Numbered from the stretch's first letter, positions 1-8,674 are shown. The stretch is 11,877 nt of DNA from Lachnospiraceae bacterium (GCA_021202575.1 JAJQCU010000061.1:1-11877); one strand, 5' to 3'. A program made the numbers and translations. The notes: generated by a model not told the origin, from the letters alone.

Positions 1-495
1 GCTAAATATAATGGAAATTATGGTTTTCATGGAAACACATCCTTATCTTTGGATAAGGTAATTGATGTCATTCGATATTTTGCTGCATCTGCAAAAGTAA
101 CAGTTCTCTATAAAGTAAAACTGTTAAAGCTTATGTGGTATTCCGATGCCTTGTCATTTAAAAGGAGAGGATTTACAATTACGGGTCTGGTCTATTTGGC
201 CTTACCGATGGGAGCCGTTCCTGTCGCCCATGACTCAATTATTGATTTAAAAGGAGTTCCTTGTGAAGAAATTGATATGGGGGAAACAACGGCATATCAC
301 TTTCAGCTTGAGCAGGAAACTGAGTTTCCGTTTCTTACTGATGATGATAAACAGCTTCTTGATACTGTGATAAATTGTCTTGGATCGATGAGTAAAAATG
401 AAATAGTTGAATTTATGCATCGGGAGAGGGCATATACTGAAACAGCGCCAAGAGATGTTATACAATTTAAGTATGCCGAATTCTTACAGATATGA
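1..495 (+). CDS. Panacea/SocA-type antitoxin-domain protein, 5'-truncated by window edge
   Basis: The reading frame is open from the first base, so the gene starts upstream of the window; the in-frame TTG at 49 is not a convincing start. The visible 164 residues contain a Panacea-like core (formerly DUF4065): KLLKLMWYSDALSF, then GLVYLALPMGAVP, which matches the family pattern of a KLLYY-like helix followed by a 'G..Y.A...GPV' segment. Panacea proteins act as antitoxins or as chaperone-type antitoxin parts (SocA is the named example), often with an N-terminal DNA-binding or zinc-binding domain. That part would lie outside the window. No toxin gene is visible downstream, so a partner, if any, is upstream or lost. 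The gene is clearly more AT-rich than everything after about position 750, which suggests separate, probably horizontal, origin. Family assignment is fairly sure; the toxin-antitoxin role is inference. Confidence 0.7.
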   Translation, partial: AKYNGNYGFHGNTSLSLDKVIDVIRYFAASAKVTVLYKVKLLKLMWYSDALSFKRRGFTITGLVYLALPMGAVPVAHDSIIDLKGVPCEEIDMGETTAYHFQLEQETEFPFLTDDDKQLLDTVINCLGSMSKNEIVEFMHRERAYTETAPRDVIQFKYAEFLQI

Positions 496-787
496 TGTTC
501 TTTTGGCGCAAAAAAGTTTTCCCGGCACTAAGGAACTTGCGAGAGCGAGATGATATTGCACGTTTTTTGCTGTGGAGACAAAAAATTATAAATGAATTCT
601 GTGGTGGAATATGATTGCAGGAAGAGGCTTGCACAGCAGGTTTATTCTTTGTATAATAAGGATAATCAAGACGAATAATATGGGCGGCGGGAGAAATTTT
701 GATTATAAACCATATTAATATTCATGGGAACGAGTGAGAATTGTGAGAATTTTCATTGACATTCCGTGGGAAAGAGAGGGCGGCGCA
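496..787. other. Gene-poor AT-rich stretch with short decayed coding fragments
   Basis: No full gene is visible between the antitoxin-domain gene and the potassium operon. Two short frames look more like remnants than genes. One at 492-614 (+, 40 codons) overlaps the upstream stop and includes ALRNLRERDDIARFLL, resembling the first helices of an XRE-type helix-turn-helix protein but with residues missing. A second at 592-678 (+, 28 codons) ends in RLAQQVYSLYNKDNQDE and could be the tail of a lost protein. Neither has a good ribosome binding site. The rest holds a putative promoter (629-657) and the leader of the downstream operon. The XRE reading is weak. Confidence 0.4.
629..657 (+). promoter_or_regulatory. 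Putative promoter of the potassium uptake operon
   Basis: A perfect -10 hexamer TATAAT (652-657) lies 17 bp downstream of TTGCAC (629-634), a partial -35. Predicted initiation is near 664, giving a leader of about 125 nt before the preferred start at 788. It also overlaps the possible remnant frame at 592-678, which argues that this stretch now acts as non-coding upstream DNA. Confidence 0.45.
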
Positions 788-2167
788 ATGCCGGAAAGCG
801 GCTGGGAGCGGCTGGAAAAACTGAAAAACCGACGTCTTTCGGACTATTTTTCAAGGACACAGATGATCATGGCCGGTTTCCTGGTCATTATACTGGCGGG
901 TGCCTGTCTTCTGATGCTTCCCTTCGCCGCGAAGGCAGGGCAGGAGACCACCTTTCTGGGGGCGCTGTTTACCTCCGTCTCGGCCACCTGCGTGACCGGG
1001 CTGGTGGTGTATGACACCTGGAGCCATTGGACGATATTCGGACAGCTGGTGCTTCTGACAGAGATTCAGATCGGCGGCCTTGGCTTTATTACCATCGGCA
1101 CCTTCGCCATGCTCCTGTTGAGAAAGAGGATCGGCCTGGAGGGGCGGGAGCTGATTCATGAGAGCCTGAATACCCTGCAGCTTCGCGGCAGCGTAAAGCT
1201 GGTGAAGAGGATTGTCTGCGGAACCTTGCTTTTTGAGGGGACGGGGGCGGTGCTTCTGTCCATTCGCTTTGTACCGCGGATGGGCGTTGGAAAAGGAATT
1301 TATTACTGGATATTTCACGCAATTTCCGCTTTCTGCAACGCGGGCTTCGATCTGATGGGATATCAGGAGGAATATTCCTCCTTTACCGCCTACGCCTCTG
1401 ATCCGCTGGTGGTCAGCGTCTTGTCGGCGCTGATTCTGATCGGCGGGATCGGTTTTCTTGTGTGGGACGATATTTTTGAGAACGGCCTGCGGTGGAAGCG
1501 GTACCGGGTGCAGACGAAGGTTGTGCTGACAGCGACCGCGGTTTTAGTGGCTGGCGGCACGGCGCTTTTCTGGATCAGCGAGAGCGGCAATCTGTTCGCG
1601 GGCATGAGCGTGGGAGAGAAATTCTGGGCAGCGCTGTTTTCGGCAGTGACTCCCAGGACGGCCGGCTTTAATACGGTGGATACGGCGGCGCTGACTAACG
1701 GCAGCAAGGTGCTGACCATGATTTTCATGTTCATCGGCGGCTGCCCCGGCTCCACGGCGGGCGGCATCAAGACCACCACGGTGGTGGTGATTCTTCTGTA
1801 CATACGTTCCTATCTTTTCCACACGGAGGACTGCGTGGTGTTTAAACGTCGCCTCAACCAGGACGCCATTAAGCGGGCCAGCGTGGTGGTATTCATTAAT
1901 TTTTCCCTGGCGCTGTTTGCCATTCTGGTGCTGCTGATCGGCCAGGATTTGCCTCTGGCGGACGTGCTGTTTGAGGCCTTTTCCGCCATCGGCACTGTGG
2001 GCATGTCCACCGGCGTGACAAGAGAGCTGAATACCCTCTCCAGACTGGTCATTATGGCGTTGATGTTCCTGGGAAGAGTAGGCAGCCTGTCCTTCCCCAT
2101 GTCCTTTACAGAGAAAAGGCGGACAGGCGGTATAAGGTATCCGGAGGAGGATATCACGGTGGGATGA
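788..2167 (+). CDS. ktrB: TrkH/KtrB family potassium transporter, membrane pore subunit
   Basis: This is the K+-translocating subunit of a Ktr/Trk system in the cytoplasmic membrane; in the family it conducts K+ (sometimes with Na+) and is gated by an RCK subunit. All four pore-loop filter segments are visible (numbering from 788): SATCVTGL near 65-72, FCNAGF at 182-187, TPRTAGFNT at 288-296 and TVGMSTG at 403-409, each with its filter glycine. The conserved GGCPGSTAGGIKTTT stretch, at about 317-331, precedes the long helix of the last repeat. Hydrophobic segments fit the four M1-P-M2 repeats. I prefer ATG 788: AGAGAGGG lies just upstream and it gives 459 residues, close to the usual KtrB length. 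GTG 734 and GTG 743 are in frame but would add an unusual N-terminal extension. The RCK gene follows 21 bp downstream, so the two form an operon. No key filter residue is missing. Confidence 0.92.
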   Translation: MPESGWERLEKLKNRRLSDYFSRTQMIMAGFLVIILAGACLLMLPFAAKAGQETTFLGALFTSVSATCVTGLVVYDTWSHWTIFGQLVLLTEIQIGGLGFITIGTFAMLLLRKRIGLEGRELIHESLNTLQLRGSVKLVKRIVCGTLLFEGTGAVLLSIRFVPRMGVGKGIYYWIFHAISAFCNAGFDLMGYQEEYSSFTAYASDPLVVSVLSALILIGGIGFLVWDDIFENGLRWKRYRVQTKVVLTATAVLVAGGTALFWISESGNLFAGMSVGEKFWAALFSAVTPRTAGFNTVDTAALTNGSKVLTMIFMFIGGCPGSTAGGIKTTTVVVILLYIRSYLFHTEDCVVFKRRLNQDAIKRASVVVFINFSLALFAILVLLIGQDLPLADVLFEAFSAIGTVGMSTGVTRELNTLSRLVIMALMFLGRVGSLSFPMSFTEKRRTGGIRYPEEDITVG

Positions 2168-2188
2168 CCCCCACGGAAGGAGCACACT

Positions 2189-2842
2189 ATGAAATCTATT
2201 CTGATTATTGGCCTTGGCAACTACGGCCACTACCTCTGCCGGGAGCTGGCGGAATTAAAAAACGAAATCATGATCATCGACAGAGATGAGACTGCCCTGG
2301 AGGATTTGCTGGATGTGGCCACCAGCAGCCTGATCGCGGACTGCACCCGGGAGAGCGTGCTGAAAAGAATCGGCGTCTCCAGCTTTGACCTTTGTTTTGT
2401 ATGTATCAGCGGCAGCTTCCAGAACAGCCTGGAGATCACCAGCCTTTTAAAGGACCTGGGCGCGAAGTATGTGATCAGCCAGGTCAGCAACGAGGTGCAT
2501 GCCAAATTCCTGCTGCGCAACGGCGCCGATGAGATCATTTTACCCAATAAAGATTCCGCTATCCGGGCAGCCGTCAAATATAATAACGATCACATTTTTG
2601 ATTATATCGATCTGCGCGGCGGCTACTCCATCTACGAGATTACACCCTTAAAGGAGTGGGTGGGCAGGAGCATATTGAGTTCTGACATCCGCGCCAGATA
2701 CGACGTCTATATTATCGCCATCACGGGGCAGGATCAGTCCGCGAACTATATGCCGAATCCCCAGACGGTGATTAATGCGGAGGACCATCTGCTGGTGCTG
2801 GCCCATGAGGACAGGATGAATCAGCTGATTAAAAAGCTTTGA
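2189..2842 (+). CDS. ktrA: KtrA/TrkA family RCK subunit of potassium uptake system
   Basis: This is the cytosolic gating ring subunit that binds nucleotide (ATP/ADP or NAD(H) in the family) and controls the membrane subunit encoded just upstream. The N-terminal RCK_N Rossmann fold is clear: IIGLGNYG with glycines at 8, 10 and 13, and an acidic residue at the end of strand 2 (IIDRD, Asp31) where the ribose is bound. Residues of about 135-217 match an RCK_C (TrkA_C) domain, from YEITPLKEWVGRSI to the end. In some Gram-positive relatives that domain binds c-di-AMP; this cannot be decided here. The length of 217 residues is normal for single-RCK KtrA, and shorter than the duplicated TrkA of enterobacteria. 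ATG 2189 has AAGGAG about 7 bp upstream. It is probably co-transcribed with the pore gene. Confidence 0.92.
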   Translation: MKSILIIGLGNYGHYLCRELAELKNEIMIIDRDETALEDLLDVATSSLIADCTRESVLKRIGVSSFDLCFVCISGSFQNSLEITSLLKDLGAKYVISQVSNEVHAKFLLRNGADEIILPNKDSAIRAAVKYNNDHIFDYIDLRGGYSIYEITPLKEWVGRSILSSDIRARYDVYIIAITGQDQSANYMPNPQTVINAEDHLLVLAHEDRMNQLIKKL

Positions 2843-2923
2843 TTGTATGAGCAGCGCCTTACAATATGAAAAAATGGGCTGTTTGTGAGGCAGCTGTGCG
2901 ATTGATACATATTTTTGATTGAC

Positions 2924-2952
2924 TTGGAATTATGAAGCGGATTGGATAAAAT
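2924..2952 (+). promoter_or_regulatory. Putative promoter of the aldo/keto reductase gene
   Basis: TTGGAA (2924-2929) and TAAAAT (2947-2952) are separated by 17 bp and lie about 30 bp before ATG 2981. This would give a short leader of some 22 nt that still includes the ribosome binding site. The 2843-2980 gap shows no clear T-tailed terminator hairpin for the upstream potassium operon, so some read-through is possible. Confidence 0.4.
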
Positions 2953-2980
2953 TCGTGCTAAGGATGGGAGGGTTTATTTT

Positions 2981-4018
2981 ATGGAAATAAGGGGTACAAC
3001 AGTCACGCTCGGCAGCACCGGCATCACAGTACAGAAAAACGGCTTTGGCGCTCTGCCGATTCAGAGAATATCGCAGGAGGACGCGGTCAGCATTCTCAGA
3101 AGAGCTTATGAGTCCGGCATCAATTTTTTTGATACCGCAAGAGCATATTCAGATTCGGAAGCAAAATTGGGAGAGGCCCTGGGCAGTGTCAGGGATCAGA
3201 TCTATATCGCCACCAAGACCACGGCCAAAACCGGAGAGCAGATGTGGAAGGATCTGGAGTTAAGCCTCCGGACCCTGGGCACAGACCACATTGACATTTA
3301 TCAGTTCCATAACCCCGATTTCTGCCCGACGCCGGGGCAGGATAACGGCCTTTACGACGCCGCGCTGGAAGCGAAGCGTCAGGGCAAAATCCGCCACATC
3401 GGCATCACCAACCACCGCCTGAACGTAGCCAGGGAGGCCATTGAGAGCGGTCTCTACGAGACCCTCCAGTTCCCCTTCTCCTACCTGGCTACCGACGCTG
3501 ACATCGAAATCGTAAACCTTTGCAAAGAAAAAAATATGGGCTTCATCGCCATGAAATCCCTCTCCGGCGGTCTGATCACAGACTCTGCCGCCGCCTACGC
3601 CTTTGCGGCTCAGTATGACAATGTCCTTCCCATCTGGGGCGTCCAGCGCATGAGCGAGCTGGAGGAGTTTATTTCCTACATAGACAATCCGCCTGCCATG
3701 ACAGCAGAGATCGGCACCATGATTGAGAAAGACCGGGAACAGCTCTCCGGCGACTTCTGCCGGGGCTGCGGCTACTGCATGCCCTGCCCGGTGGGCATCG
3801 AGATCAACAACTGCGCCCGCATGAGCCTCCTGATCCGCAGATCGCCCTCTCAGGGACATCTGACTCCTGAGTCTCAGGCAAAGATGCTTCGCATCGAGGA
3901 CTGCCTCCACTGCAACCAGTGCAAATCCAAATGCCCCTACGGCCTGGACACCCCGGCTCTATTGGCCAGAAATCTGGAAGATTACAAGCGGATACTTGCA
4001 GGTGAGGTGCGGGTATAG
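2981..4018 (+). CDS. Aldo/keto reductase with C-terminal 2x[4Fe-4S] ferredoxin motifs
   Basis: The protein is an NAD(P)H-dependent-type oxidoreductase of the aldo/keto reductase fold fused to a ferredoxin-like tail, the COG1453 arrangement common in anaerobes. The barrel spans about residues 7-235 and shows the catalytic tetrad: Asp51 and Tyr56 in FFDTARAYSDSE, Lys79 in IATKT and His110 in IDIYQFHNPD. The tail carries two cysteine sets: 260, 263, 266 and 269 (CRGCGYCMPCP) and 308, 311, 314 and 318 (CLHCNQCKSKCP), enough for two 4Fe-4S clusters. The substrate is unknown; coupling of carbonyl reduction to ferredoxin-type electron carriers is inferred from the fusion. I chose ATG 2981 because GGGAGGG sits 8 bp upstream; a TTG at 2942 is in frame but lies inside the putative promoter. 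The gene is apparently monocistronic and convergent with the activase-like gene. Confidence 0.9.
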   Translation: MEIRGTTVTLGSTGITVQKNGFGALPIQRISQEDAVSILRRAYESGINFFDTARAYSDSEAKLGEALGSVRDQIYIATKTTAKTGEQMWKDLELSLRTLGTDHIDIYQFHNPDFCPTPGQDNGLYDAALEAKRQGKIRHIGITNHRLNVAREAIESGLYETLQFPFSYLATDADIEIVNLCKEKNMGFIAMKSLSGGLITDSAAAYAFAAQYDNVLPIWGVQRMSELEEFISYIDNPPAMTAEIGTMIEKDREQLSGDFCRGCGYCMPCPVGIEINNCARMSLLIRRSPSQGHLTPESQAKMLRIEDCLHCNQCKSKCPYGLDTPALLARNLEDYKRILAGEVRV

Positions 4019-4036
4019 TGTAAGCTGCAGAATAGA

Positions 4037-4188
4037 ACATAAAATGGCATAAACTATTTTGCGATTTCTGCGCAATGGAGATGAGACCCAGGAAAAGTGG
4101 AAGCCTTTGCTGAACACTTTTCCCGATTTCAGGGGCTCATCGGAATGTTTTGCGCGGCATGAGCAAAATAGTTTATGCCATTTTATGT
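4037..4188. repeat. Long imperfect palindrome, candidate MITE-like or extragenic repeat element
   Basis: The arms 4037-4062 and 4163-4188 are perfect 26-bp inverted repeats. The interior continues to pair: GCGCAA (4070-4075) with TTGCGC (4150-4155), GATGAG (4080-4085) with CTCATC (4136-4141), CCC (4087-4089) with GGG (4132-4134), and GGAAAAGTG (4091-4099) with CACTTTTCC (4115-4123), around a 15-nt loop. The whole 152 bp can fold into one long interrupted hairpin. It almost fills the gap between two convergent genes. The flanks share GCTGCA followed by AATA (4024-4034 and 4198-4207), which could be a degraded target-site duplication. There is no T-tract next to the outer arms, so it is not a standard terminator, although it could impede transcription from both sides. 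The sequence structure is certain; mobility is inference. Confidence 0.75.
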
Positions 4189-4215
4189 GACACTTATGCT
4201 GCAAATAAAATTTCT

Positions 4216-7200
4216 CTAATTCCCCAGCTTCTTATACGCCGTAGACAGCATCAGCTTGATCCTGTTGAGCTGATTCACCTCCGACGCCCCCGGATCATAA
4301 TCAATCGCCACAATATTCGCCTCCGGGAAATGCTTGCGCAGCGTCTTAATCACCCCCTTGCCCACCACATGATTGGGCAGACAGGCGAAGGGCTGCGTAC
4401 ACACAATGTTCGTCACCCCGCTGTGCAGAAGCTCCACCATCTCCCCGGTAAGGAACCACCCTTCGCCGGTCTGATTGCCGATGGACACAAAGGGCTTCGC
4501 GTACTCCACCAGATCATAAATATTCGCCTGGGGCGTAAAGTGCTCGCTCTTCTCATAAGCCGTTCTGGCGGCGCCGCGGACACGCTCCACGGCCCAGATT
4601 CCCAGCTTACTGATCTGGGAGGCCCGCTTGCTGGTGCCCAGATTCTCCGCCTTATAAATCTGATTGTAGAAGCAGTACAGGATGAAATCAATCAGATCCG
4701 GCATCACGGCCTCGGCCCCCTCCTGCTCCAGGAGCTCCACCAGATGATTATTGCCGGCGGGAGAGAACTTCACCAGAATTTCCCCCACAATGCCGACCCT
4801 GGGCTTTTTAATATCTCGGATGGGCAGATGATTGAAATCCTCGATAATCTGACGGCACATCCTGCGGAAGGTAAAAAAGCCCACATGGTCCTGTGCCAGA
4901 AATTCCTCGCACCTCTTTTCCCACTTCTCATGCAAGGCGTTGGCACTTCCCGGCACCTCCTCGTAAGGCCGCATCCTGTACAGGCAGCGCATGAAAATAT
5001 CTCCGAAGACTGCGCCCATGGAGAGACGAATGCCCATATTCACATCGATCTTAAAGCCCGGGTTTTTCTCCATGCCGTTCAGATTCAGGGAAATGACCGG
5101 AATCTGCGGCATTCCGGCCTTCTCAAAGGCTCTGCGGATAAAGCCCACATAGTTGGTGGCCCGGCAGCCGCCGCCGGTCTGGGTCATGATGACAGCTACC
5201 TTATTTAAATCATAATCCCCGGAGAGCAGCGCTTCCATGATCTGGCCCACCACCAGCAGGGAGGGATAGCAGGCGTCGTTATTGACATATTTTAATCCCA
5301 CATCCACGGAATGCTTATTGTCATTCTGAAGTACGTGCACTTTGTAGCCGCATTTATTCAGCGCCACCTCCAGCAGATTGAAGTGGATGGGCGACATCTG
5401 CGGACAGAGAATGGTATACTGGTCCTTCATTTCCTCGGTGAAGACCGCGCGGTTGTAGGCGCTGGAGCGAATCTCGCGCTGCTTTTTTTCCTGCTCCCGC
5501 ACGCGGATGGCGGAGAGAAGGGAGCGGATGCGGATTCTGGCCGCGCCCAGGTTATTGACCTCGTCAATCTTTAAGCAGGTATAAATCTTGTCGGAGCCGG
5601 TCAGAATGTCGGACACCTGGTCCGTGGTCACCGCGTCCAGGCCGCAGCCGAAGCTGTTGAGCTGAATTAAATCCAGCTGGTCGGTCTTTTTCACAAACTG
5701 GGCGGCGCGGTACAGACGGCTGTGGTACATCCACTGGTCGGATACGATCAGGGGCCGCTCCGGGCTTGCCAGATGAGAGACAGAATCCTCCGTCAGCACG
5801 GCGATATCGTAGGAGGTGATCATCTCCGGGATGCCGTGGTTGATCTCCGGATCGATATGGTAGGGGCGGCCCGCCAGCACAATGCCCCGTTTGCCGGTTT
5901 TGGCAAGCCACGCTAAAGCTTCCTCGCCCTTGTCCTCCATATCCTTTCTGGCGTGGGATAATTCCTCCCAGGCGGCCTCGCAGGCGCTGCGCACCTCCTC
6001 CTTCGGAATCTCCGTGAATTCTTTTTCCAGCTGCTGGCTGATGGTGTCCACGGAAAGAAAGCTCATGAAGGGGTTGCGGAAGCGCACGGTTCCGTCGGTG
6101 ATCTCCTCCATGTTGTTTTTGATATTTTCACTGTAGGAGGTGACGATGGGGCAGTTGTAGTGGTTGCCCGCGTCCTCCGTCTCATTGCGCTCATAAAACA
6201 GAGCCGGATAAAAGATAAAATCCACACCCTTCTCGATCAGCCACTTCACATGGCCGTGGGCCAGCTTGGCCGGATAGCACTCCGATTCTGAGGGAATTGA
6301 TTCGATGCCCAGCTCATAAATTTTGTGAGTGGACAGGGGAGAGAGCACTACCCGGTATCCCAGTTTAGTGAAGAAGGTAAACCAGAAGGGATAATTTTCA
6401 TACATATTCAGCACCCGGGGAATGCCAACGGTGCCGCGGGTAGCAGTCACCTCATCCAGAGGCTCGTAATCGAAAATTCTCTTTAATTTATATTCAAATA
6501 AATTGGGCACGTCGCTGTGCTTTTTGGCAAGGCCCAGGCCGCGCTCACAGCGGTTGCCGCTGATATACTGCCTGCCGCCGCCGAAGCGGTTGATGGTCAG
6601 GCGGCAGTTGTTGGTGCAGCCCTTGCATTTGGCCATGGCGGTGGTGAATTTCAGAGCCTGAATCTGCTCTAAGGAGAGCATGGTGGTGGGCTCCGGCTGG
6701 TTGTGATACTGCTCCCTGGCGATCAGAGCCGCGCCGAAGGCTCCCATGATGCCGGCGATATCCGGACGGATGGCCTCGCACCCGGCCACCTTCTCAAAGC
6801 TTCGCAGCACCGCGTTGTTGTAAAAGGTGCCGCCCTGAACCACGATATTTTTGCCCATGGCGGTGGCGTCCGCCACCTTCATGACCTTGTACAGCGCGTT
6901 TTTGATCACGGAATAGGCCAGGCCAGCGGAGATGTCCGCCACACTGGCGCCCTCCTTCTGGGCCTGCTTGACCTTGGAATTCATAAATACGGTGCAGCGG
7001 GTGCCCAGGTCGATGGGATTCTGGGCAAAAAGTGCCTCTGTGGCGAAGTCCTGCACCGAATAATTCAGGGATTTGGCGAAGGTCTCGATGAAGGAGCCGC
7101 AGCCGGAGGAGCAGGCTTCATTTAACTGGACGCTGTCCACGGCGTGGTTCTTGATGCGGATATATTTCATATCCTGGCCGCCGATGTCCAGAATGCAGTC

Positions 7201-8460
7201 CACATCCGGGTCAAAGAAGGCGGCGGCGTAGTAGTGGGCCACCGTTTCCACCTCGCCCTGGTCCAGCAGAAAGGCGGCCTTTAAGAGAGCCTCGCCGTAG
7301 CCGGTGGAGCAGGAGCGCAAAATTTTGGTGTCCTTCGGCAATATCTTTGCGATCTCCGCGATGGCCCGGATGGCCGTGTCAAGCGGAGAACCGTTATTAT
7401 TGGAATAAAAGCTGTAGAGAAGGTTGCCGTCCTCGCCCACCACAGCCACCTTGGTGGTGGTAGAACCGGCGTCAATCCCCAGATAGCAGCCGCCGTGATA
7501 GTCGGCAAGGGAGCCCTGCTCCACCCTGTGGGCGGCGTGGCGGGCGACGAATTCGTCATAATCCGCCTGGTCCTTAAACAGGGGCTCCATGCGCTCCACC
7601 TCAAAGTCCAGCACTACCTTGTCGTCCATCCGCTTTTTCAGGGCGCTTAAGGAGATGTCCGCCTCCTCCTTCGTGTTCATGGCGGCGCCGATGGCCGCAA
7701 ACAGATGGGGATTCTCCACCTTCATTACATGCTCATCGTCCAGCTTGAGCGTGCGGATAAAGGCTTTCTTCAGTTCGGGCAGGAAATAGAGAGGCCCGCC
7801 CAGAAAGGCCACATGGCCCCGGATGGGCTTCCCGCAGGCCAGTCCGGAGATGGTCTGGTTGACCACCGCCTGAAAAATGGAGGCGGACAGATCCTCTCTG
7901 GTAGCGCCGTCGTTGATCAGAGGCTGGATGTCGGACTTGGCGAAGACGCCGCAGCGGGCCGCGATGGTGTACAGGGACTGGTAATTTTCAGCGTACTTAT
8001 TTAAGCCTGCCGCGTCGGTTTGCAGAAGGCTTGCCATCTGGTCGATAAAGGAGCCGGTGCCGCCGGCGCAGATGCCGTTCATGCGCTGCTCCACGTTGCC
8101 GTTTTCAAAATAAATGATCTTGGCGTCCTCGCCGCCCAGCTCGATGGCCACGTCCGTCAGCGGAGCCCGGTCCTTCAAGGCGGTGGAGACCGCGATTACT
8201 TCCTGATAAAAAGGAATATGTAAATGATTGGCCAGGCTTAAGCCGCCGGAGCCGGTGAGAGCCGGATATACGGTGATGTCCCCGATGGCCTCAATGGCGT
8301 GGCCGAGCAGATTGGATAAGGTCAGCTGAATATCGGCGAAGTGCCGCTGATATTCGGAAAATAAAATATGGTTTGCATGATCCAGGACGACCACCTTGAC
8401 GGTGGTGGAGCCGATATCGATCCCTAAACGGGCCTGGGCTTCACACGCGTTACAATTCAT
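4216..8460 (-). CDS. 2-hydroxyacyl-CoA dehydratase activase-type multidomain protein (BadF/HgdC x2 + DUF2229 + HgdB-like)
   Basis: The 1414-residue protein joins four parts. Residues 11-265 and 326-585 are two BadF/BadG/BcrA/BcrD (HgdC-type) ATPase domains, each with an ASKHA phosphate loop ([20 protein letters not shown]). Each also has the paired cluster cysteines 39 residues apart: Cys131/Cys170 and Cys450/Cys489. In HgdC the equivalent cysteines hold one 4Fe-4S cluster across a dimer. Domain 1 has GGEDAK where domain 2 keeps the usual GGQDMK. A cysteine set at 612, 615, 619 and 638 follows, then a DUF2229-like middle (about 675-965). Last comes an HgdB-like C-terminal region (about 1015-1400) with Cys1064, Cys1099, Cys1354 and Cys1360. 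Family logic is ATP-driven injection of a low-potential electron into a dehydratase or reductase. The substrate is unknown and no separate dehydratase subunits are nearby. ATG 8460 has GAGGG 6 nt upstream. Confidence 0.9.
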   Translation of the reverse strand: MNCNACEAQARLGIDIGSTTVKVVVLDHANHILFSEYQRHFADIQLTLSNLLGHAIEAIGDITVYPALTGSGGLSLANHLHIPFYQEVIAVSTALKDRAPLTDVAIELGGEDAKIIYFENGNVEQRMNGICAGGTGSFIDQMASLLQTDAAGLNKYAENYQSLYTIAARCGVFAKSDIQPLINDGATREDLSASIFQAVVNQTISGLACGKPIRGHVAFLGGPLYFLPELKKAFIRTLKLDDEHVMKVENPHLFAAIGAAMNTKEEADISLSALKKRMDDKVVLDFEVERMEPLFKDQADYDEFVARHAAHRVEQGSLADYHGGCYLGIDAGSTTTKVAVVGEDGNLLYSFYSNNNGSPLDTAIRAIAEIAKILPKDTKILRSCSTGYGEALLKAAFLLDQGEVETVAHYYAAAFFDPDVDCILDIGGQDMKYIRIKNHAVDSVQLNEACSSGCGSFIETFAKSLNYSVQDFATEALFAQNPIDLGTRCTVFMNSKVKQAQKEGASVADISAGLAYSVIKNALYKVMKVADATAMGKNIVVQGGTFYNNAVLRSFEKVAGCEAIRPDIAGIMGAFGAALIAREQYHNQPEPTTMLSLEQIQALKFTTAMAKCKGCTNNCRLTINRFGGGRQYISGNRCERGLGLAKKHSDVPNLFEYKLKRIFDYEPLDEVTATRGTVGIPRVLNMYENYPFWFTFFTKLGYRVVLSPLSTHKIYELGIESIPSESECYPAKLAHGHVKWLIEKGVDFIFYPALFYERNETEDAGNHYNCPIVTSYSENIKNNMEEITDGTVRFRNPFMSFLSVDTISQQLEKEFTEIPKEEVRSACEAAWEELSHARKDMEDKGEEALAWLAKTGKRGIVLAGRPYHIDPEINHGIPEMITSYDIAVLTEDSVSHLASPERPLIVSDQWMYHSRLYRAAQFVKKTDQLDLIQLNSFGCGLDAVTTDQVSDILTGSDKIYTCLKIDEVNNLGAARIRIRSLLSAIRVREQEKKQREIRSSAYNRAVFTEEMKDQYTILCPQMSPIHFNLLEVALNKCGYKVHVLQNDNKHSVDVGLKYVNNDACYPSLLVVGQIMEALLSGDYDLNKVAVIMTQTGGGCRATNYVGFIRRAFEKAGMPQIPVISLNLNGMEKNPGFKIDVNMGIRLSMGAVFGDIFMRCLYRMRPYEEVPGSANALHEKWEKRCEEFLAQDHVGFFTFRRMCRQIIEDFNHLPIRDIKKPRVGIVGEILVKFSPAGNNHLVELLEQEGAEAVMPDLIDFILYCFYNQIYKAENLGTSKRASQISKLGIWAVERVRGAARTAYEKSEHFTPQANIYDLVEYAKPFVSIGNQTGEGWFLTGEMVELLHSGVTNIVCTQPFACLPNHVVGKGVIKTLRKHFPEANIVAIDYDPGASEVNQLNRIKLMLSTAYKKLGN

Positions 8461-8484
8461 ATAATACCCTCATTTCTTTTGCAG

Positions 8485-8517
8485 TACTGTCAGGACCTGC
8501 TACAGCCCCTGACAGTA
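8485..8517. promoter_or_regulatory. Perfect 10-bp dyad in the start region of the activase-like gene, candidate operator
   Basis: TACTGTCAGG (8485-8494) and CCTGACAGTA (8508-8517) form a perfect inverted repeat with a 13-bp spacer. It lies about 25-57 bp before the minus-strand start codon and begins at or next to the predicted transcription start. It could be a repressor operator or, if transcribed, an RNA hairpin in the leader. No T-tract follows it, so it is not a simple attenuator. The cognate regulator is not in the window. Confidence 0.55.
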
Positions 8518-8522
8518 TCGCT

Positions 8523-8551
8523 ATTATAACCCTTTTTTTATCTAAAATAAA
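8523..8551 (-). promoter_or_regulatory. Putative promoter of the activase-like gene
   Basis: On the minus strand a perfect TATAAT (8528-8523) lies 17 bp after a weak TTTATT (8551-8546). Initiation is expected near 8516, inside the edge of the dyad at 8485-8517. The leader would be about 55 nt and includes GAGGG before ATG 8460. Confidence 0.5.
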
Positions 8552-8645
8552 CAAAACGCGCCGCCGTCCTTTGGTAAATAAAATGAAAAAGAATTAAAAG
8601 AATCTAAAAACGGGCAAAATTATGACGGGATTGAAAATCCGTTTA

Positions 8646-8674
8646 TTTACTTTCCGCATAAAATTTGGTATGAT
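8646..8674 (+). promoter_or_regulatory. Putative extended -10 promoter of the rhomboid-like gene
   Basis: TTTACT (8646-8651), a 17-bp spacer and TATGAT (8669-8674) preceded by TGG form an extended -10 promoter. It points away from the activase-like gene and gives a leader of about 30 nt with AAGGA (8701-8705) 6 nt before ATG 8712. The intervening 8552-8645 is AT-rich with no feature I can name. Confidence 0.5.

Noticed and set aside
492..614. A genuine small XRE-type regulator gene
   Set aside because: The frame is only 40 codons, lacks a full helix-turn-helix and has no ribosome binding site; the resemblance is to one short segment only.
658..787. A c-di-AMP (ydaO-type) riboswitch before the potassium operon
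   Set aside because: Such switches often precede ktr genes, but the leader is short and I do not see the conserved ydaO segments or a terminator stem.
851..1803. Minus-strand open frames within the potassium channel gene
   Set aside because: All four filter motifs of the plus-strand gene are intact, so these are shadows.
4037..4188. An integron attC site
   Set aside because: The size and imperfect palindrome are suggestive, but the outer arms are perfectly paired over 26 bp and lack the GTTRRRY/RYYYAAC core boxes; no integrase or cassette context is present.
4037..4188. A standard bidirectional rho-independent terminator
   Set aside because: The stem is far longer than usual and no T-run flanks the outer arms. 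A role in stopping transcription is possible but not of the standard type.
3959..4204. An 81-codon minus-strand frame across the palindrome
   Set aside because: It is made of the inverted repeat and the antisense of the reductase end, with no ribosome binding site. It is a by-product of the repeat.
4150..5208. A 352-codon open frame on the plus strand, with others such as 6703-7125 and 7705-8004
   Set aside because: They lie antisense to the activase-like gene, whose minus-strand frame has clear family motifs throughout. Their compositions (rich in His, Leu, Arg, Gln) are typical of shadow frames.
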